Of a stretch of DNA of 64,000 bases, positions 19,359 to 27,721 are shown piece by piece. Every line of letters starts with the position of its first letter. Positions within the stretch are counted from its first letter, which is position 1. Position numbers and translations under genes: made by a program. The stretch covers positions 1,975,136-2,039,135 of the forward strand of contig NZ_KB933398.1 of the NCBI RefSeq assembly GCF_000392615.1, in the 5' to 3' direction. The notes beneath the pieces were generated by a model that had not been told where the DNA came from, ran no database searches, and saw only the letters and a program-made list of their open reading frames with translations. Source of the DNA: Lysinibacillus sphaericus OT4b.31. Its GTDB lineage: Bacteria; Bacillota; Bacilli; Bacillales_A; Planococcaceae.

Positions 19359-20045
19359 TTGTCAATAGGTATGTATATTGTTTATTTTGCGATAATATTG
19401 ATACTGCCACTGTACGCACAGATGAAAGTAAAGGGCACGTATAAAAAATTCGCAAAGGAACGTACAATGAAGGGACAAACGGGTGCTGAGGTAGCGCGTG
19501 CGATTTTAGATGCGAACGGCTTATATGATGTGCGAGTTGTTCCGACGCAAGGTGTGTTATCTGATCACTATAATCCGGCAACCAAAACAGTTGCATTATC
19601 GGAAAGTAACTTTCATGAAGCGAGTGTTGCTGGTGCTGCAGTAGCTGCCCACGAGGTAGGTCATGCTATCCAACATAAAGAAGCTTATTCAATGCTTACA
19701 TTACGTAGTAAGCTTGTGCCAGTGGCGAATATTTCCTCAAATGCTTCTTGGATTTTCGTTATGATTGGTATTTTTGCAAGTAGTTCGAATATGTTGCTTT
19801 TAGGGATTGTTTTATTAGGAGCTGGTGTAGTATTCCAATTAGTGACGTTACCAGTAGAGTTTGATGCATCGAAGCGAGCGCTAGTGCAAATGAATTCGCT
19901 AGGAATCATTACAAATGAAGAAGAACGCCCAGCACGTAAAGTGTTAAATGCCGCAGCATTAACATATGTTGCCGCAGCAGCAGTAGCTGTATTAGAATTA
20001 TTACGTTTGATTTTAATCTTTACTGGTATGCGAAGCGACGACTAA
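19359..20045 (+). CDS. Membrane zinc metallopeptidase, YugP family
   Basis: A 228-residue putative neutral zinc peptidase. The N-terminal helix (MYIVYFAIILILPLYAQ) is followed by the metal-binding helix VAAHEVGHAIQH at about residue 90, then two or three hydrophobic helices and the PVEFDASKRAL segment typical of the family. The start is a TTG ten bases after GAAAGGGG; no ATG upstream. It sits where ypjB is found in B. subtilis, so this locus has been rearranged. Strong bidirectional terminator after the stop. Confidence 0.9.
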   Translation: MSIGMYIVYFAIILILPLYAQMKVKGTYKKFAKERTMKGQTGAEVARAILDANGLYDVRVVPTQGVLSDHYNPATKTVALSESNFHEASVAGAAVAAHEVGHAIQHKEAYSMLTLRSKLVPVANISSNASWIFVMIGIFASSSNMLLLGIVLLGAGVVFQLVTLPVEFDASKRALVQMNSLGIITNEEERPARKVLNAAALTYVAAAAVAVLELLRLILIFTGMRSDD

Positions 20046-20046
20046 T

Positions 20047-20092
20047 AAAAAAACTTGTTATAGTGGTAATGCCATTATAGCGAGTTTTTTTC
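20047..20092. terminator. Bidirectional terminator after the zinc peptidase gene
   Basis: AAAAAAACTTGTTATAGTGG pairs with CCATTATAGCGAGTTTTTTT across TAATG. Long A and T flanks allow use on either strand. Confidence 0.92.
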
Positions 20093-20172
20093 TTTCAAGC
20101 TTGCAGTAAGAGATGTGAAAACTTCAGCTTGCGAAGTAATCGTACCCAATAGATTCTAACGCCAATAAGACG

Positions 20173-20203
20173 AAAAAAATACCCGCTGAAATTAAGCGGG
20201 TAT
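20173..20203 (-). terminator. Terminator for the minus-strand YitT-family gene
   Basis: ATACCCGCT pairs with AGCGGGTAT. Read on the minus strand, the hairpin is followed by seven T. It is about 230 bases beyond the stop codon of the gene ending at 20,433, past two repeat copies. Confidence 0.75.
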
Positions 20204-20249
20204 ACCTCAAGATGAAAGAGTAGAACGAATTAACAAGGTGGTCGAATTA

Positions 20250-20328
20250 CTGACCGTAAAAGCCTGATTGGTTCAACTAACAATCCATGGGGAAGAAGAA
20301 CTCCCCACGGAATGAAGTTTCTCTTTAT
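20250..20328. repeat. 79-bp palindromic repeat element, copy 1
   Basis: Nearly identical to copy 2 (20,358-20,436). It begins CTGACCGTAAAAGCC and contains the hairpin CAATCCATGGGGA / TCCCCACGGAATG followed by AAGTTTCTCTTTAT. The 20,046-20,432 gap is filled by the terminators and these two copies. Confidence 0.85.
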
Positions 20329-20357
20329 CCCGCAATAACGGTCAGTAAGCCGGTAAA

Positions 20358-20436
20358 CTGACCGTAAAAGCCCGATTGGTTCAACTAACAATCCGTGGGG
20401 AAGAAGAACTCCCCACGGATTGAAGTTTCTCTTTAT
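20358..20436. repeat. 79-bp palindromic repeat element, copy 2
   Basis: Differs from copy 1 at a few positions, and the stem here is perfect (CAATCCGTGGGGA / TCCCCACGGATTG). Its last bases overlap the stop codon of the minus-strand YitT-family gene. Between the copies, ACGGTCAG (20,338-20,345) is inverted with respect to the element's own CTGACCGT. Confidence 0.85.
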
Positions 20437-21302
20437 TGGATTGGTTGTTTTTGGTCGTCGAGTGTGAAGCCTTCTCCTGCAACATCTCGCACTTCCGAAA
20501 TAGAAACGAAGGCGTGAGGATCTATTTCGTGAATAATAGATTTTAAGCGTACTACCTCATTGCGCCCGACAACACAATATAGCACGTCTTTTGGTTGCTT
20601 TGTAAAGTGACCATGGCCTTCTAAGATCGTCACACCACGTTCCATACGTAGTGCAATTAAATCTGCAATAGCACTAGACTTCTCAGAAATAATTAATGCT
20701 CCGCGCGCCGCATATGCCCCGTCCTGTACAAAATCGATGACACGTGCACCGACAAATACTGCGACCAGTGTATACATCATGGAGCGTGCATCTAAAAATG
20801 TTAGCCATGACAGTAAAATCACGATAGCATCAAACATAAACATTGTTTTTCCCATACTCCAACCAAAATATTTATGAGCGAGTCGTGCTAAAATATCTAC
20901 ACCGCCAGTTGTACCGCCAAAGCGGAACACTATTCCGAGACCGAGTCCAACAAAGACCCCGGCAAAAAGAGCTACGAGGAATAAATCATCCTCTAAGTGA
21001 ATTGTGTACTGGTATTTTTGAAAAATTTTTAGGAAAACAGATACAGAAATTGTGCCGATGATGGTATAAATAAATGCTTTTTTTCCGAGTAGACGCCAGC
21101 CGAGAATAAACATTGGAATATTCAGTAGTAAATTAAGTAATGCAGGATCCCAACCTAATGTAAAATAAAGCACTAGGGTAATCCCGCTAAAACCGCCTTC
21201 ACCAAGCTGATTTTGCATATTAAAGTGTACAAAGCCAAAGCTAAAAATCGCAGCTCCGAGCATTATTGCGACAATATTGCGTATTTTGATCTGTTTAAGC
21301 AT
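20433..21302 (-). CDS. ypjC: YitT family membrane protein with DUF2179 domain (YpjC-like)
   Basis: A 289-residue integral membrane protein with about five transmembrane helices (residues 8-180, including GGTTGGVDILARL) and a C-terminal soluble DUF2179-like domain (ISEKSSAIADLIALRMERGV, VVGRNEVVRLKSIIHEIDP). Transport or sensing function is unproven. AGGAGGTC lies just before the ATG at 21,302; an upstream in-frame TTG was rejected. It is convergent with the zinc peptidase gene and divergent from the mazG-dapB operon. Same relative position as ypjC in B. subtilis. Confidence 0.88.
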   Translation of the reverse strand: MLKQIKIRNIVAIMLGAAIFSFGFVHFNMQNQLGEGGFSGITLVLYFTLGWDPALLNLLLNIPMFILGWRLLGKKAFIYTIIGTISVSVFLKIFQKYQYTIHLEDDLFLVALFAGVFVGLGLGIVFRFGGTTGGVDILARLAHKYFGWSMGKTMFMFDAIVILLSWLTFLDARSMMYTLVAVFVGARVIDFVQDGAYAARGALIISEKSSAIADLIALRMERGVTILEGHGHFTKQPKDVLYCVVGRNEVVRLKSIIHEIDPHAFVSISEVRDVAGEGFTLDDQKQPIQ

Positions 21303-21365
21303 AAGACCTCCTGGAGTTCCAAACAAATGAAGTAGTGGATTCTATTATCTGTCATTTTATTGTTT

Positions 21366-21393
21366 TTGACAACAATGGTGTAAATTTTATACG
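21366..21393 (+). promoter_or_regulatory. Promoter of the mazG-dapB-mgsA-bshA-cca operon
   Basis: TTGACA at 21,366-21,371 and TATACG at 21,388-21,393 are separated by 16 bases, 25 bases upstream of the first ATG. Confidence 0.7.
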
Positions 21394-21417
21394 ATGGAGA
21401 TAGGAGTGTGATAATCG

Positions 21418-21753
21418 ATGACAGAACAAGTTACAATGCAAGCTTTGCAAAAACGCGTGGATGATTATATTGGGCAATTTAAAGAAGGCTATTTCCCACC
21501 ATTTGAATTACTGGCACGTTTGACTGAGGAGCTTGGTGAATTATCACGTGAAGTTCAGGATGTTTATGGACAGAAGAAAAAAAAGAGTACGGAAGAAGTA
21601 AACAGCATTGAAGAAGAATTAGGCGACTTTTTCTTTGTTTTAGTATGCTTTGCTAATGCACAGGGCATTAATCTAGATGAAGCGCTTCTACGTGTCATAC
21701 ATAAATTTGAAACGAGAGATAAAGGTCGCTGGACAAGAAAGGATGATGAATAA
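21418..21753 (+). CDS. ypjD: MazG-like nucleotide pyrophosphohydrolase YpjD
   Basis: A 111-residue all-helical NTP pyrophosphohydrolase of the MazG superfamily, probably cleaning up non-canonical nucleotides. The metal-binding acidic motif is split as [12 protein letters not shown] (about residue 40) and [16 protein letters not shown] (about 65). TAGGAGTG precedes the ATG. Its stop overlaps the dapB start by one base, so it is translated with dapB. Confidence 0.9.
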   Translation: MTEQVTMQALQKRVDDYIGQFKEGYFPPFELLARLTEELGELSREVQDVYGQKKKKSTEEVNSIEEELGDFFFVLVCFANAQGINLDEALLRVIHKFETRDKGRWTRKDDE

Positions 21754-22550
21754 TGTCGATACGTGTAGCAATTGCAGGACCGAGAGGAAAAATGGGAGCT
21801 GAAGCTGTACATACAGTCATGAAACATGACAAAATGGAATTAGTAGCTGTACTAGATTATAAAGAAATAGGGGCAACACTAGCAGATTTAGATATGTTCC
21901 CTGCGAGTTATACAGCACCAATATTTACAGATATGGATGACCTAGTAGAAGTGACTGCACCAGACGTATTAGTGGACTTAACAAATCCACATGCGGTATA
22001 TCAGCATACAAAAGAGGCATTGAATTTAAATGTACGTCCTGTGATCGGTACAACAGGTTTTACAGATGCGCAACTAGAGGAATTATCAGCACTTGCCAAA
22101 GAAAAGGAGTTAGGCTGTATTATTGCACCTAACTTTGCGATTGGTGCCATCCTGATGATGAAATTTGCCAAGGAAGCGGCAAAATACTTACCTGATGTGG
22201 AAATTATTGAAATGCACCACGATCAAAAACTAGATGCCCCATCTGGTACTGCTGTTAAAACGGCACAAATGATTCAAGAGGTGCGAACACAAAAAGCGCA
22301 AGGTCATCCAGAGGAGACGGAAACGATTGATGGCGCTAGAGGTGCTGATGTTGATGGTATGCGCATTCACTCTGTTCGTTTACCTGGCTTAGTAGCACAC
22401 CAGCAAGTATTATTTGGTGGTGACGGGCAACTACTAACCATTCGTCATGACTCATTAAATCGTAATTCCTTCATGTCAGGCGTCGCATTTTGTATAGAGG
22501 AAGTCATGAAAATGGATCAGCTTGTTTATGGTTTGGAAAACATCATCTAA
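21753..22550 (+). CDS. dapB: 4-hydroxy-tetrahydrodipicolinate reductase
   Basis: Reduces hydroxy-tetrahydrodipicolinate in lysine and diaminopimelate synthesis, supplying cell wall and spore dipicolinate precursors. The 265-residue protein has the nucleotide-binding start [15 protein letters not shown], the conserved [15 protein letters not shown] motif (about 155) and [16 protein letters not shown] near the end. Second gene of the operon, coupled to ypjD by a TAATG overlap. Confidence 0.97.
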   Translation: MSIRVAIAGPRGKMGAEAVHTVMKHDKMELVAVLDYKEIGATLADLDMFPASYTAPIFTDMDDLVEVTAPDVLVDLTNPHAVYQHTKEALNLNVRPVIGTTGFTDAQLEELSALAKEKELGCIIAPNFAIGAILMMKFAKEAAKYLPDVEIIEMHHDQKLDAPSGTAVKTAQMIQEVRTQKAQGHPEETETIDGARGADVDGMRIHSVRLPGLVAHQQVLFGGDGQLLTIRHDSLNRNSFMSGVAFCIEEVMKMDQLVYGLENII

Positions 22551-22568
22551 AGATTGGATGGAAAATTT

Positions 22569-22973
22569 ATGAAAATCGCACTAATCGCACACGATCGTAA
22601 AAAAGATAATTTAGTACAGTTTGCTATTGCTTACAAAGATATTTTACTTGAGCACACGCTATACGCTACTGGTACAACAGGGCAACGTGTTATTGACGCC
22701 ACAGGTTTAGAGGTAACACGTTTTCGCTCGGGTCCGCTTGGTGGGGACCAACAAATTGGCGCAATGATTGCCAATAATGATATGGACATGGTGATTTTCT
22801 TCCGTGATCCATTAACAGCACAACCACATGAGCCAGATGTTTCTGCACTTATTCGTCTTTGTGATGTTTACCAAGTGCCACTGGCAACAAATATGGGTAC
22901 CGGGGAAATATTACTAAAAGGCCTGCAAGAAGGTTTTGTGGATTGGAGACTGATTCAAGAAAGACGAGACTAA
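22569..22973 (+). CDS. mgsA: Methylglyoxal synthase
   Basis: Converts dihydroxyacetone phosphate to methylglyoxal and phosphate, a glycolytic bypass under phosphate shortage. The 134-residue protein shows [32 protein letters not shown] and [14 protein letters not shown], the full set of active-site motifs. An in-frame ATG at 22,554 is only three bases after the dapB stop; the ATG at 22,569 gives the standard N terminus MKIALIAHD. In B. subtilis bshB1 follows; here bshA follows directly. Confidence 0.96.
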   Translation: MKIALIAHDRKKDNLVQFAIAYKDILLEHTLYATGTTGQRVIDATGLEVTRFRSGPLGGDQQIGAMIANNDMDMVIFFRDPLTAQPHEPDVSALIRLCDVYQVPLATNMGTGEILLKGLQEGFVDWRLIQERRD

Positions 22974-23003
22974 AAGACGTGATTCAGAAAGGATGATAAT
23001 CGA

Positions 23004-24149
23004 ATGAGAAAGCTTAAAATCGGCATTACCTGTTATCCAACAGTTGGAGGCTCTGGTGTTATCGCAACAGAATTAGGAAAAATGCTAGCAGAGAGAGGAC
23101 ACGAAATTCATTTCATCACCTCGAGCGTACCATTTCGATTGAATAAAATTTATCCAACCGTCTTTTTCCATGAAGTAGAAGTAAACAATTATTCAGTGTT
23201 TCAATATTCACCATATGATATTGCATTAGCGAGTAAAATGGCGGACGTGATTAAAGATGAAGGGCTAGATGTGCTACATGTGCATTATGCAATACCACAT
23301 GCAGTTTGTGCGGTGCTAGCGCGTGAAATGAGTGGTCAAAATATAGGGATCGTGACAACATTGCATGGTACAGATATTTCGGTACTTGGGCAGGATTCTA
23401 CACTTTCCCAGGCCATCAGATATGGTATTGATAAGTCAGATGTAGTAACGGCAGTATCAGAGGCATTAAAAGAACAAACTTACGAACTCATTGATACTGC
23501 AAAGCCAATTGAAACGATTTATAACTTCGTTGATGAGCGTGAATACCGACAACTAGACTCAGGAAACTTAAAAGAACAGTTTGGTATTCAAGCTGATGAA
23601 AAAGTTATCATTCACGTATCCAACTTCCGTAAAATCAAAAACCTTCCGCATATTGTCGATGCCTTTATGAAGATCCGCACTAACATGAAAGCAAAGCTCT
23701 TATTAGTAGGGGATGGCCCTGAAAAACATCGTGTCATGGATCAAGTAAAGGAAAGTCCATATGTCAAGGATGTTTTGTTTTTAGGAAAACAAGAAAACTT
23801 AGCTGAATTGTATTCTATTAGTGATCTTAAACTACTACTTTCACAGCAAGAGTCATTTGGACTTGTACTACTAGAAGCGATGGCTTGTGGTGTGCCATGT
23901 ATCGGTTCGGCTGTTGGTGGAATTCCAGAAGTCATTGATCATGGTGTGGACGGTTACTTAGTGGAATTAGGCGATACGGATACAGTTGCACAATATGCCG
24001 TCGATTTATTGAATGATGAAGAAAAATTACAAAATTTCCGTGAAGCTGCCATGCGTGCTGTTAATGGAAAATTCCACTCATCCAAGATTGTTGAGCAGTA
24101 TGAAAAATTGTACGAGAAGGTTGCGGAAAAAAATCATGCAAAACAATAA
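23004..24149 (+). CDS. bshA: N-acetyl-alpha-D-glucosaminyl L-malate synthase (bacillithiol glycosyltransferase)
   Basis: GT4-family glycosyltransferase joining N-acetylglucosamine to L-malate, the first step of bacillithiol synthesis. The 381-residue protein has GGSGVIATELGKMLAERGH near the N terminus and the GT4 signature ESFGLVLLEAMACGVP with GGIPEV near residue 290-315. A bshB1 deacetylase gene is absent beside it, so the next pathway step must be encoded elsewhere. The last 14 bases overlap cca. Confidence 0.95.
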   Translation: MRKLKIGITCYPTVGGSGVIATELGKMLAERGHEIHFITSSVPFRLNKIYPTVFFHEVEVNNYSVFQYSPYDIALASKMADVIKDEGLDVLHVHYAIPHAVCAVLAREMSGQNIGIVTTLHGTDISVLGQDSTLSQAIRYGIDKSDVVTAVSEALKEQTYELIDTAKPIETIYNFVDEREYRQLDSGNLKEQFGIQADEKVIIHVSNFRKIKNLPHIVDAFMKIRTNMKAKLLLVGDGPEKHRVMDQVKESPYVKDVLFLGKQENLAELYSISDLKLLLSQQESFGLVLLEAMACGVPCIGSAVGGIPEVIDHGVDGYLVELGDTDTVAQYAVDLLNDEEKLQNFREAAMRAVNGKFHSSKIVEQYEKLYEKVAEKNHAKQ

Positions 24150-25314
24150 GGAATGGCAGGCAGCCTTCTCAGTCATTGAACAATTAGAGAAGGCTGGTTT
24201 TGAAGCAGTTGTCGTTGGCGGTGCAGTGCGAGATGCACTGCTTGGTCGACCTGTACATGATGTTGACGTAGCGACAAATGCCTTGCCAGAAGAAGTGAAG
24301 ACTGTTTTTAAACGAACAGTTGATATTGGTATTCAGCACGGCACAGTGCTTGTCATTGTGCCAGCTGCCCCTGTTGAGGTAACGACTTATCGAACCGATG
24401 GAGAATATACCGATCACCGTAGACCTGAAGTAGTGCACTTTGTCCGTTCTCTTGAAGAGGATCTACAGCGCCGTGACTTTACGATGAATGCCATTGCCAT
24501 GCGTCGTGATGGTTCTCTGGTCGATTATTACGGGGGGCAACTTGATATTGAGAAGGGTGTCATCCGGGCAGTAGGTGAAGCGAAGGTACGCTTTGCTGAG
24601 GATGCTCTACGAATGTTACGGGCTGTGCGTTTTTCTGCGCAGCTTGGTTTTTCAATCGAAGAAATCACATTACGAGCAATGCAGGAGAAGGTTGCTGATA
24701 TTGCTTGGATAGCCAAAGAGCGACTAAAGGCAGAACTAGATAAACTTTGGCTTGGAAAAGATGTCTATAATGGCATAAAGAAGCTCCAGGAAAGCGGTTT
24801 GGATGACTATTTACATGGGGATTTCCATGCAGAAAATTGGCGTGGCTTTTGCGTACAGGATAAGTTATTTGGGTGGTCTTATTTTGCCTTCATACAAGGT
24901 GAAAATTGGCAAGACGTGTTGCGAAGCTATCGTTTATCGAAAAAAGAAATGGCTTTTGTCAAAGCTGTATTAGCGGCTTGTAAGACGTTAACTAGCGGCT
25001 GGACAAATATGGACTATTTCACGTACATGGAAGAAGAGCTTGAAGCTGCTCTTTACTTTGCTGAGTTAAGGCAGCTTGATGTTCCGAAGCCACCATACAG
25101 TATTCTTGAGGCACAGACAAAGTTGCCTATTCGGGAGCGACAAGATCTGGTAGTAAATGGCATGGATTTATTAAAATGGTCTGGACAAAAGCGCGGACCA
25201 TGGATAAAAGAGGCTTTGCAGGCAATGCTTGAAGCAGTCGTTAACGGTGAGCTTCAAAATGACCGACAGCAGATAAAAGAATGGATTGAGCATAAATATG
25301 TCCATGAAGGGTGA
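24136..25314 (+). CDS. cca: CCA-adding tRNA nucleotidyltransferase
   Basis: Adds or repairs the 3' CCA of tRNAs. The 392-residue class II enzyme has VVGGAVRDALLGRPVHDVDV near residue 22, the RRDFTMNAIAM motif at about 115, and the EDALRMLRAVRF motif at about 155. The longer open frame from 24,013 runs within bshA and is not the gene. The ATG at 24,136 overlaps the bshA end, indicating coupling. Confidence 0.96.
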   Translation: MQNNKEWQAAFSVIEQLEKAGFEAVVVGGAVRDALLGRPVHDVDVATNALPEEVKTVFKRTVDIGIQHGTVLVIVPAAPVEVTTYRTDGEYTDHRRPEVVHFVRSLEEDLQRRDFTMNAIAMRRDGSLVDYYGGQLDIEKGVIRAVGEAKVRFAEDALRMLRAVRFSAQLGFSIEEITLRAMQEKVADIAWIAKERLKAELDKLWLGKDVYNGIKKLQESGLDDYLHGDFHAENWRGFCVQDKLFGWSYFAFIQGENWQDVLRSYRLSKKEMAFVKAVLAACKTLTSGWTNMDYFTYMEEELEAALYFAELRQLDVPKPPYSILEAQTKLPIRERQDLVVNGMDLLKWSGQKRGPWIKEALQAMLEAVVNGELQNDRQQIKEWIEHKYVHEG

Positions 25315-25336
25315 AAAGCCCTTATAATTATTGACA

Positions 25337-25394
25337 GCAGGTGACCAAAAAGGATGCTTTTATAAAGGCATTGGACGGGTCACTTGCTTTTTTA
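25337..25394 (+). terminator. Terminator after cca
   Basis: GCAGGTGACC pairs with GGGTCACTTGC around an inner hairpin, followed by a T run. It ends the ypjD-cca operon before birA. Confidence 0.85.
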
Positions 25395-25476
25395 TATTGA
25401 GCATTAAGTTGTGCCAATCTCTTATGGGGGAGTCTTCTAGAAAAAAATGTTCGCGAATGCATTTTGATTCCGCGTG

Positions 25477-25588
25477 AACGGTCAGTAAGACGCTCACCCT
25501 ATGTGGAAAGATAAGAGAGCAATCAAGCCGATTGATGTACCTAACAATCAGTGAGGAAAGAAAATTGACACTGATTGAAGTTTCACTT
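25477..25588. repeat. Diverged third copy of the palindromic repeat element
   Basis: Contains ACGGTCAGTAAG as found between the two copies at 20.3 kb, then CCGATTGATGTACCTAACAATCAGTG and a complementary CACTGATTGAAGTTTCACTT. The AACAATC...GATTGAAGTTTC frame is kept while the loop and arms have diverged. The 25,315-25,701 gap otherwise holds the cca terminator and AT-rich sequence before birA. Confidence 0.7.
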
Positions 25589-25701
25589 GATGACGGTAGG
25601 TAGTCAAGTGTTGTAATTTACAGTATGATAAATACAAATAAGTCAACGTTTTCATAGCAATATAAAACTAATAGTACACTATACTAAAGGATTGATTTAG
25701 C

Positions 25702-26688
25702 ATGAGTATATCCATGAAAGATGAAATTTTAAAAAGATTATTAGTTGCGAACGGTGAGGCCGTTTCGGGGCAAGAGTTAGCGAATTCACTAGGTGTATCG
25801 CGTACAGCTATTTGGAAGCATATGCAGACATTGCAGGAAGAAGGTTACATATTTGAAACAGTAAAGAAAAAGGGATATGTGTTAACTGGAGTGCCCAATA
25901 GTTTAAGCCCTACACAAATCGAACTGTTTCTAAATACAAAGCGCTTTGGTCGTGAAATTCACCATTTTGATGTGGTCGATTCTACGCAGACTATTGCCCA
26001 TAAGCTTGCACAGGAAGGCGCCCCAGATGGCACAATTGTTATCGGAGAAGAACAAACAGCAGGGCGTGGTCGTATGGCAAGGTCGTGGGAATCTGCACAT
26101 GGTACAGGCATTTGGATGACGATTATTGTGCGACCTGACGTGTCACCACAGCAAGCTTCTTCATTTACGCTAGTTGTGGCTGTTGCAGTGACAATGGCGA
26201 TTAAAACATTGTATAAAAATGTGGAGCCCGCTATTAAATGGCCAAATGATTTACTCGTTAACGGTAAAAAATGTACCGGTATTTTAACGGAGATGCAAGC
26301 AGAAGCGGATCTTGTTCAAGCATTACTTGTGGGAGTCGGTATCAATGCCAACCAAGTAGCAACGGATTTCTCACCAGATATTTCAGACATTGCGACATCG
26401 TTACGTTTGGAAGCGGGAGAAGAGATTAACCGCGCCGCCTTGGTTGCAACGATTTTACAATACTTAGAGCAATTCACAGATCTGTTTGTTAACGAAGGAT
26501 TTACTAGCATTAAAGGGCTATGGGAAGAATTGTCGTGCACCATTGGACAACGAATCGAAGTGACAACGATCCGCGAACGCTTTGAGGGTGTTGCTAGTGG
26601 CATTACAGAAGATGGTGTGTTACAGCTAACACTGAACGATGGCACAGTTCGAACAATTTATTCTGGGGATATTAAAATTTTGTCATAG
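25702..26688 (+). CDS. birA: Bifunctional biotin operon repressor / biotin-protein ligase
   Basis: Attaches biotin to carboxylases and represses biotin genes when holo. The 328-residue protein has an N-terminal winged helix (GQELANSLGVSRTAIWKHM, residues about 20-40), the ligase motif EQTAGRGRMARSWES at about 115, KWPNDLLVNGKK at about 180, and a small C-terminal SH3-like domain. AAAGGATTG precedes the ATG. It keeps the conserved cca-birA-pan order, although a minus-strand PadR operon now separates it from panB. Confidence 0.96.
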   Translation: MSISMKDEILKRLLVANGEAVSGQELANSLGVSRTAIWKHMQTLQEEGYIFETVKKKGYVLTGVPNSLSPTQIELFLNTKRFGREIHHFDVVDSTQTIAHKLAQEGAPDGTIVIGEEQTAGRGRMARSWESAHGTGIWMTIIVRPDVSPQQASSFTLVVAVAVTMAIKTLYKNVEPAIKWPNDLLVNGKKCTGILTEMQAEADLVQALLVGVGINANQVATDFSPDISDIATSLRLEAGEEINRAALVATILQYLEQFTDLFVNEGFTSIKGLWEELSCTIGQRIEVTTIRERFEGVASGITEDGVLQLTLNDGTVRTIYSGDIKILS

Positions 26689-26693
26689 GAAAA

Positions 26694-26730
26694 GCTGCGA
26701 GGACGACTTACTTCTCGCAGCTTTTGTTTT
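26694..26730 (+). terminator. Terminator after birA
   Basis: GCTGCGAG pairs with CTCGCAGC and is followed by TTTTGTTTT, six bases after the birA stop. Confidence 0.9.
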
Positions 26731-26750
26731 AGGGTTTTAACACGCTTTGC

Positions 26751-26886
26751 TATCGGCGATAATTCGGTTCTATCGACGATTTACCTGCATCTATCAGCGA
26801 TAAACTCGTTGCTACCAGCGATTTATCTACTTCTATCAGCGATATTGCCGTTGCTATCAGCGATACATGTCATTCAACCGGCGATT
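26751..26886. repeat. 21-bp tandem repeat array between birA and the DUF4097 gene
   Basis: About six units of 20-22 bp, read on the minus strand with consensus ATCGCTGATAG followed by a variable half. It lies between the convergent birA and DUF4097 genes and reaches to within two bases of the DUF4097 stop codon. No minus-strand frame is open throughout (stops fall in two units). The shared core (G/C)GATAGAA links it to the array at 1,276-1,380. Confidence 0.85.
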
Positions 26887-26887
26887 T

Positions 26888-27721
26888 TCAATGTAGTGAT
26901 AATGCTAAGTCCCCGTGTGAAAGAGAGACACTCAGCTGGTGATCACCTTTAACTAGCTGTGAAACCTTACTGCTTTGCTCCTGACGATCGACCGTAATAT
27001 CGCCAAAGTCTGTGTTCAATTCATAGCCTAAGTCACTTTTTTTGTTTTGTAAGTTTAGTGTTGTATCACCAAAGCTAGATGTTATCGTTGTTTGGCCGTT
27101 TAAAGTACCGTCAATGTCAATATCACCATGCTCGCTTTCCGCAACGAAGCCGTTACTTGTAAATTGCTCAAGCGTCATATCACCAAAAGATTGGGTAATT
27201 TCGGTGTTTATGCCATCGATATGCTTAAATCGGATATCGCCGTAATTACTTATTACATTGAGTTGCTGATAGTGCAGGCCACGAAGCGTTGTATCTCCGA
27301 AATTACTGTCGACAACAACTTTATTCAACGCCACCTTCTCAGGGACATAAATTTTAATGGATGGTGTTTGATTAACACTAAAGCCAAAGGATAGACGATT
27401 TTTTTTCTTACTTTCAGTTTCAACAGTCAGCGTACCGTTTTTTACACTATAGCTAACGTCTGCATCCTCAATCGCATTGACCTCTAACGCATAACTGTCC
27501 CCAGAAACGATTTCGACATCTCCATAGTCAGTGAAAACATCGATGCTGGTGAATGCTTCAAGTGTATAAGAATTATTAACAAGCGACTGTTTAGTTGGCA
27601 CATGAATGCCAGTGTCATCTTTAATAATCGACCATTTACCACCAGAGAGATAACCGATAACGGCTAGTAAAAGCCCTAAAGTGATCATGGTAACAGCAAT
27701 GAGTTTATGACGAGAAATCAT
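26888..27721 (-). CDS. DUF4097 family membrane-anchored beta-helix protein
   Basis: A 277-residue protein with one N-terminal transmembrane segment (LIAVTMITLGLLLAVIGYL) and an external beta-repeat body in which the motif FGD(I/T)T or YGDI recurs about every 20 residues (NFGDTTLRGL, NYGDIRF, SFGDMTL, SFGDTTLNL). This is the adhesin-like DUF4097 solenoid often regulated with PadR and DUF1700 genes. It starts directly at the DUF1700 stop, with the ribosome site inside that gene. Role is likely envelope stress sensing or assembly, unproven. Confidence 0.88.
   Translation of the reverse strand: MISRHKLIAVTMITLGLLLAVIGYLSGGKWSIIKDDTGIHVPTKQSLVNNSYTLEAFTSIDVFTDYGDVEIVSGDSYALEVNAIEDADVSYSVKNGTLTVETESKKKNRLSFGFSVNQTPSIKIYVPEKVALNKVVVDSNFGDTTLRGLHYQQLNVISNYGDIRFKHIDGINTEITQSFGDMTLEQFTSNGFVAESEHGDIDIDGTLNGQTTITSSFGDTTLNLQNKKSDLGYELNTDFGDITVDRQEQSSKVSQLVKGDHQLSVSLSHGDLALSLH

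Noticed and set aside
24013..24135. N-terminal extension of cca
   Set aside because: It overlaps bshA in another frame, lacks family homology, and the standard CCA enzyme start is at 24,136.
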